Positions 61,194 to 64,000 of a DNA stretch of 64,000 nucleotides are shown here, piece by piece. A program made the position numbers and the translations under genes. The stretch is from assembly GCA_963922335.1 (NCBI GenBank), contig CAWUIB010000001.1:372001-436000 (forward strand). Reading direction: 5' to 3'. Source of the stretch: CALBPI01 sp963922335 (GTDB lineage Bacteria > Pseudomonadota > Gammaproteobacteria > Steroidobacterales > Woeseiaceae). Position 1 is the stretch's first letter, and each line of letters starts with the position of its first letter. The notes beneath the pieces are model-generated. The model saw only the letters and a list, made by a program, of their open reading frames with translations. It was not told where the DNA came from and ran no database searches.

Positions 61194-61631
61194 ATGGGTA
61201 CGCTTTTTAACGTCTTGTCAGTCGCTCACGCGGCCGTCTCGATCGGATTGATCGTCTTGATACTGATGCAGCGTGGTAAGGGCGCTGATGCCGGTGCTTC
61301 TTTTGGTGCAGGGGCCTCTGGTACGGTTTTCGGAGCGAGAGGCTCGGCGAACTTTCTTTCCCGTGCAACCGCGATTCTGGCAACCTTGTTTTTTGCCAAT
61401 TGCCTTGCGCTGGCATGGCTTGCAACGCAGCGCGGTGCACCCAGCAACAGCGTCGCAGACGGCATTGTGGTTGAGCAGGAGCTTCCAGACGGCACACTGC
61501 CGGAATTGGAAATGACGCCTGAGGACGCCGCTTCACTTGTAGAGCCTGCGTTGGATGACGCCGTAAGTGGTGCGGAAGACGTACCGGAGCTGGATGTGCC
61601 CGAGCCGGCTGAGACGGACGAGGGCGAGTAA
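61194..61631 (+). CDS. secG: Preprotein translocase subunit SecG
   Basis: 145 aa. Small membrane subunit of the SecYEG channel. Two hydrophobic segments (about 4-20 and 50-70) flanking the family loop LMQRGKGADAGASFGAGASGTVFG. The C-terminus is a longer acidic tail rich in Glu/Asp/Pro, as seen in several non-enteric gammaproteobacteria. Followed by a tRNA gene, as in E. coli. Confidence 0.95.
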   Translation: MGTLFNVLSVAHAAVSIGLIVLILMQRGKGADAGASFGAGASGTVFGARGSANFLSRATAILATLFFANCLALAWLATQRGAPSNSVADGIVVEQELPDGTLPELEMTPEDAASLVEPALDDAVSGAEDVPELDVPEPAETDEGE

Positions 61632-61647
61632 GCGGATGAATATGATT

Positions 61648-61732
61648 GCCGATGTGGTGGAATTGGTAGACACGCTGTCTTGAGGGGGCAGTGGCGAGAG
61701 CCGTGCCGGTTCGAGTCCGGCCATCGGCACCA
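61648..61732 (+). tRNA. tRNA-Leu (anticodon GAG)
   Basis: 85 nt with encoded CCA end. Acceptor GCCGATG/CATCGGC, D-arm around GTGGAATTGGTAGACAC, anticodon stem CTGTC/GGCAG with loop TTGAGGG (anticodon GAG at 61682-61684), a class II long variable arm, and TpsiC arm GCCGGTTCGAGTCCGGC. Reads CUC/CUU codons. The secG-tRNA-Leu neighbourhood equals that of E. coli leuU. Confidence 0.96.
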
Positions 61733-61738
61733 CACAGG

Positions 61739-61768
61739 AAAAGGCGCCTTTCGGGGCGCCTTTTTTTT
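61739..61768 (+). terminator. Rho-independent terminator after tRNA-Leu
   Basis: AAAAGGCGCC/GGCGCCTTTT stem (61739-61748 with 61755-61764) with a six-base loop, followed by further T residues (eight in a row in all). Ends the tpiA-secG-tRNA transcript before the nuo operon. The A-run on the other side makes it potentially bidirectional. Confidence 0.93.
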
Positions 61769-61836
61769 GTCGAACGCTTAACCCTCGAATCGACGATTTA
61801 TGGCGCTGTTCTCTTCGCCTTAATCCTTCGAAATGG

Positions 61837-61842
61837 TATACT
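61837..61842 (+). promoter_or_regulatory. -10 element of a likely nuo promoter
   Basis: TATACT preceded by a G/T-rich stretch, with a weak -35 (TTCGCC) 17 bases upstream, follows the tRNA terminator. Transcription would start near 61849 and give a leader of about 100 bases before nuoA. No other promoter-like element was noticed for the nuo operon here. Confidence 0.45.
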
Positions 61843-61950
61843 TGTGCAGCTTTGAGCGGTGCGTCCACACCGTGTCAAAGTTGGGACAAACCAGTCGGGA
61901 CTGCCGCGTGGGGACGCACGCAAGCGCAGCGCCTGCAGTGGGACAAAATT

Positions 61951-62307
61951 GTGCTCCAGAACTATGTTCCGGTACTGATCTTTCTCGGTATCGCGGCGGG
62001 ACTTGGGATCCTGCTAATGACGTTGGGTTTTCTGTTCGGTAGTGGCGGGAAGGACGACGAAAAACTCTCTCCTTATGAGTGCGGCTTCGAAGCCTTCGAA
62101 GATAGCCGCATGAAATTTGACGTTCGCTACTACCTCGTGGCGATTCTCTTCATCATTTTCGATCTCGAAATCGCGTTCTTGTTTCCGTGGGCGATATCCC
62201 TCGGAACCATCGGTGGTTTCGGTTTGCTCGCGATGGCGCTGTTTCTGACGGTGCTTGTCGTCGGTTTCATTTACGAATGGAAAAAAGGGGCGCTTGAATG
62301 GGATTGA
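61951..62307 (+). CDS. nuoA: NADH-quinone oxidoreductase subunit A
   Basis: 118 aa from the GTG at 61951, chosen because it fits the family length and places the first membrane helix at once (VPVLIFLGIAAGLGILLMTLGFLFG). The earlier frame adds about 33 residues with no homology. Three membrane helices. The conserved Cys-containing loop KLSPYECGFEAFEDSRMKFDVRYYLVAILFIIFDLE is characteristic. Overlaps nuoB by 10 bases. Confidence 0.95.
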   Translation: MLQNYVPVLIFLGIAAGLGILLMTLGFLFGSGGKDDEKLSPYECGFEAFEDSRMKFDVRYYLVAILFIIFDLEIAFLFPWAISLGTIGGFGLLAMALFLTVLVVGFIYEWKKGALEWD

Positions 62308-62819
62308 GCGAAGCCGCAACCGCCGACGCTGTCGACTACGAACTGCCACCAGGCAGCATCCAGAAAAAAGGGATGGTGGTGACGGGCATAGACACAGTTG
62401 TGAATTGGGCTCGCACAGGCTCTATGTGGCCCATGACCTTTGGGCTTGCTTGCTGCGCCGTTGAGATGATGCACGCTGGCGCAGCCCGCTATGACCTCGA
62501 CCGTTTTGGCATCGTTTTTCGTCCGAGCCCACGACAGTCGGATGTCATGATCGTTGCCGGCACGCTCGTCAACAAGATGGCGCCAGCGCTGCGCAAGGTC
62601 TATGACCAGATGCCTGAACCGAGGTGGGTCATCTCGATGGGCTCCTGTGCCAACGGTGGTGGTTATTACCACTACTCCTACGCGGTGGTGCGAGGGTGCG
62701 ACCGGGTAGTACCGGTCGATGTTTACGTGCCCGGTTGTCCGCCGACAGCGGAAGCTTTGATCTACGGCATTTTGCAGTTGCAGAAAAAAATCCGCCGCAC
62801 GAGCACGATTTCACGATGA
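62298..62819 (+). CDS. nuoB: NADH-quinone oxidoreductase subunit B
   Basis: 173 aa peripheral subunit carrying iron-sulfur cluster N2. The Cys ligands are visible in FGLACCAVEMMHAG, WVISMGSCANGGGYYHYS and DVYVPGCPPTAEALIYG. Located in the nuo operon, its start overlaps nuoA and its end overlaps the nuoC start by 4 bases (ATGA). Confidence 0.97.
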   Translation: MGLSEAATADAVDYELPPGSIQKKGMVVTGIDTVVNWARTGSMWPMTFGLACCAVEMMHAGAARYDLDRFGIVFRPSPRQSDVMIVAGTLVNKMAPALRKVYDQMPEPRWVISMGSCANGGGYYHYSYAVVRGCDRVVPVDVYVPGCPPTAEALIYGILQLQKKIRRTSTISR

Positions 62820-63544
62820 GCGAGTCCGCAATGAACGACGGTGCCTCGAAAGCACATCCTAGCGACTGGCTGCCTGCCGCGATTGCCGCGGCGACGGACG
62901 CGTGCACTGTCACGGTCACGCCTGAGCGTGAAGTCACCGTTGAAGTGCCGACGGAGCATTGGGTCAACGTTGCCAAGGCGCTGCGTGATGCCCCTGAGCT
63001 CCGATTTACGATGCTGATCGATCTGTGCGGCGTTGATTACCTGACTTTTGGCGACAGTGAGTGGACCACCAATCGCGCGACGGGCTCCGGTTATTCCCGG
63101 GGTGTTCGGCGCGAGGTTGTGGTGGACGAGTCTTTGGAATTTGATTCGGAACGGTTCGCTGTGGTTGCCCATTTGCTTTCGATTGAGCACAACGTACGTG
63201 TTCGATTAAAAGCGTTCACCACAAACGAAAACCCGCCGCGGATCGGATCGCTGATCGACGTCTGGCGCTCTGCAGATTGGTACGAGCGTGAGGCATTCGA
63301 TCTTTTCGGTATCGTTTTCGAGGGTCATCCGGACCTTCGCCGATTGCTTACCGACTACGGTTTCATCGGACATCCGTTTCGCAAAGACTTCCCGCTCACA
63401 GGCAACGTTGAGGTGCGCTACGACGCACGCAAAGGTCGTGTCGCCTACGAGCCCGTTTCGATTGAGCCAAGAACACTGGTACCGCGTGTGATTCGCGAAG
63501 ACAACCGTTACGAGGATGCACTGCGGGAGGATCACGATGGCTGA
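62816..63544 (+). CDS. nuoC: NADH-quinone oxidoreductase subunit C
   Basis: 242 aa from the ATG at 62816. 30-kDa subunit of the Q-module. Motif IDLCGVDYLTFGD, then the family region WYEREAFDLFGIVFEGHPDLRRLLTDYGFIGHPFRKDFPLTG (about 160-200), which is strongly conserved. It is not fused to nuoD, unlike in E. coli. Overlaps nuoD by 8 bases. Confidence 0.97.
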   Translation: MSESAMNDGASKAHPSDWLPAAIAAATDACTVTVTPEREVTVEVPTEHWVNVAKALRDAPELRFTMLIDLCGVDYLTFGDSEWTTNRATGSGYSRGVRREVVVDESLEFDSERFAVVAHLLSIEHNVRVRLKAFTTNENPPRIGSLIDVWRSADWYEREAFDLFGIVFEGHPDLRRLLTDYGFIGHPFRKDFPLTGNVEVRYDARKGRVAYEPVSIEPRTLVPRVIREDNRYEDALREDHDG

Positions 63545-64000
63545 GATCCAAAACTTCACTTTGAACTTCGGGCCGCAGCATCCTGCGGCGCACGGCGTCC
63601 TGCGGCTGATTCTCGAGATGAACGGCGAGACCATTCAACGGGCCGACCCGCATGTTGGTTTGCTTCACCGCGGCACTGAGAAACTCGCGGAGTCGAAGCC
63701 ATACAACCAGAGCATTGGTTACATGGATCGCCTGGATTACGTATCCATGATGTGCAACGAGCATGGTTATGTGCTCGCGATCGAGAAACTACTCGGCATC
63801 GAGGCGCCGGAGCGCGCTCAGTACATCCGGGTCATGTTCGACGAGATCACTCGAATCCTGAACCACTTGATGTGGCTCGGCGCGCACGGGCTCGATATCG
63901 GTGCCATGTCGATGTTCCTCTATTGTTTCCGTGAGCGAGAGGACCTGATGGACTGCTACGAGGCGGTGTCAGGCACGCGTATGCATGCGACGTACTATCG
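63537..64000 (+). CDS. nuoD: NADH-quinone oxidoreductase subunit D, truncated by window edge
   Basis: About 154 residues are present of an expected ~417, the gene continuing past the right edge. 49-kDa subunit forming the quinone pocket with NuoB. N-terminal FGPQHPAAHGVLRLILEMNGE (about 12-32), GLLHRGTEKL, NQSIGYMDRLDYVSMMCNEHGY and ITRILNHLMWLGAH are canonical. A separate gene from nuoC. Confidence 0.97.
   Translation, partial: MAEIQNFTLNFGPQHPAAHGVLRLILEMNGETIQRADPHVGLLHRGTEKLAESKPYNQSIGYMDRLDYVSMMCNEHGYVLAIEKLLGIEAPERAQYIRVMFDEITRILNHLMWLGAHGLDIGAMSMFLYCFREREDLMDCYEAVSGTRMHATYY

Noticed and set aside
1..64000. CRISPR array, IS element or prophage
   Set aside because: No tandem spaced repeats, transposase or phage structural genes were recognised anywhere in the window.

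Overview
This 64 kb window looks like a chromosomal segment of a free-living, aerobic gammaproteobacterium of moderately high GC. The evidence is gene order. smpB/ratA/rnfH/bamE/fur/recN/nadK, hrcA-grpE-dnaK-dnaJ-dapB-carA-carB-greA-yhbY-rlmE-ftsH-folP-glmM-tpiA-secG-tRNA-Leu(GAG)-nuoABCD, and a two-Cys-poor Pseudomonas-type Fur are all arrangements of that class. The presence of hrcA and the tmRNA tag ANDDNYAIAA fit a lineage outside the enterics, but I cannot fix the order or genus. There are no rRNA genes, insertion sequences, prophage genes or CRISPR arrays, and no gene-free stretch longer than about 300 bases.

Layout. 1-4.5 kb (minus): an RND efflux permease (cut by the left edge), its lipoprotein adaptor and a small membrane protein, behind a promoter that carries an inverted-repeat operator. 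4.6-6.7 kb: periplasmic protease Prc. 6.8-9.7 kb: small lineage-specific genes around a Dps gene that lacks any standard start codon. 9.7-12.4 kb: a Ycf46-like AAA ATPase coupled to a secreted HExxH peptidase. 12.5-15.3 kb: NlpC/P60 lipoprotein, dodecin, BON-LysM protein and two lipoproteins. 15.5-19.8 kb: a translationally coupled sensor kinase, HDOD response regulator and degenerate HD-GYP response regulator. 19.8-31.4 kb: a reductase followed by a dense nucleoside salvage region (deoB, deoD, adenosine kinase-like, two phosphoribosyltransferases, a NupC transporter, tdk) flanked by two exported amidohydrolases. 31.5-32.1 kb: hsp20 with a sigma-32-like promoter and a ROSE-like RNA thermometer. 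32.1-34.6 kb: two paralogous helical-repeat proteins. 34.7-35.1 kb: tmRNA. 35.2-38 kb: an exported GMC oxidoreductase operon with a RidA-like lipoprotein. 38-44.2 kb: smpB to nadK with an NSS transporter inserted. 44.2-61.7 kb: chaperone and housekeeping genes. 61.9-64 kb: start of the nuo (complex I) operon, cut by the right edge.

How the parts work together. The chaperone block has heat-shock promoters placed over the ends of the preceding genes, while hrcA lies upstream with no CIRCE operator visible in the window, so sigma-32 appears to be the local regulator. tmRNA and SmpB form the ribosome-rescue system, and Prc degrades tagged or damaged periplasmic proteins. The nucleoside region could convert exogenous nucleosides to bases and sugars (export-located deaminase, uptake, phosphorolysis, rephosphorylation).

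No complete new defence or mobile system was found. The observations most worth checking are the AUA-like start of dps, the ROSE-like element at hsp20, the degenerate HD-GYP partner in the three-gene signalling operon, the AAA/peptidase pair and the exported GMC-RidA operon.
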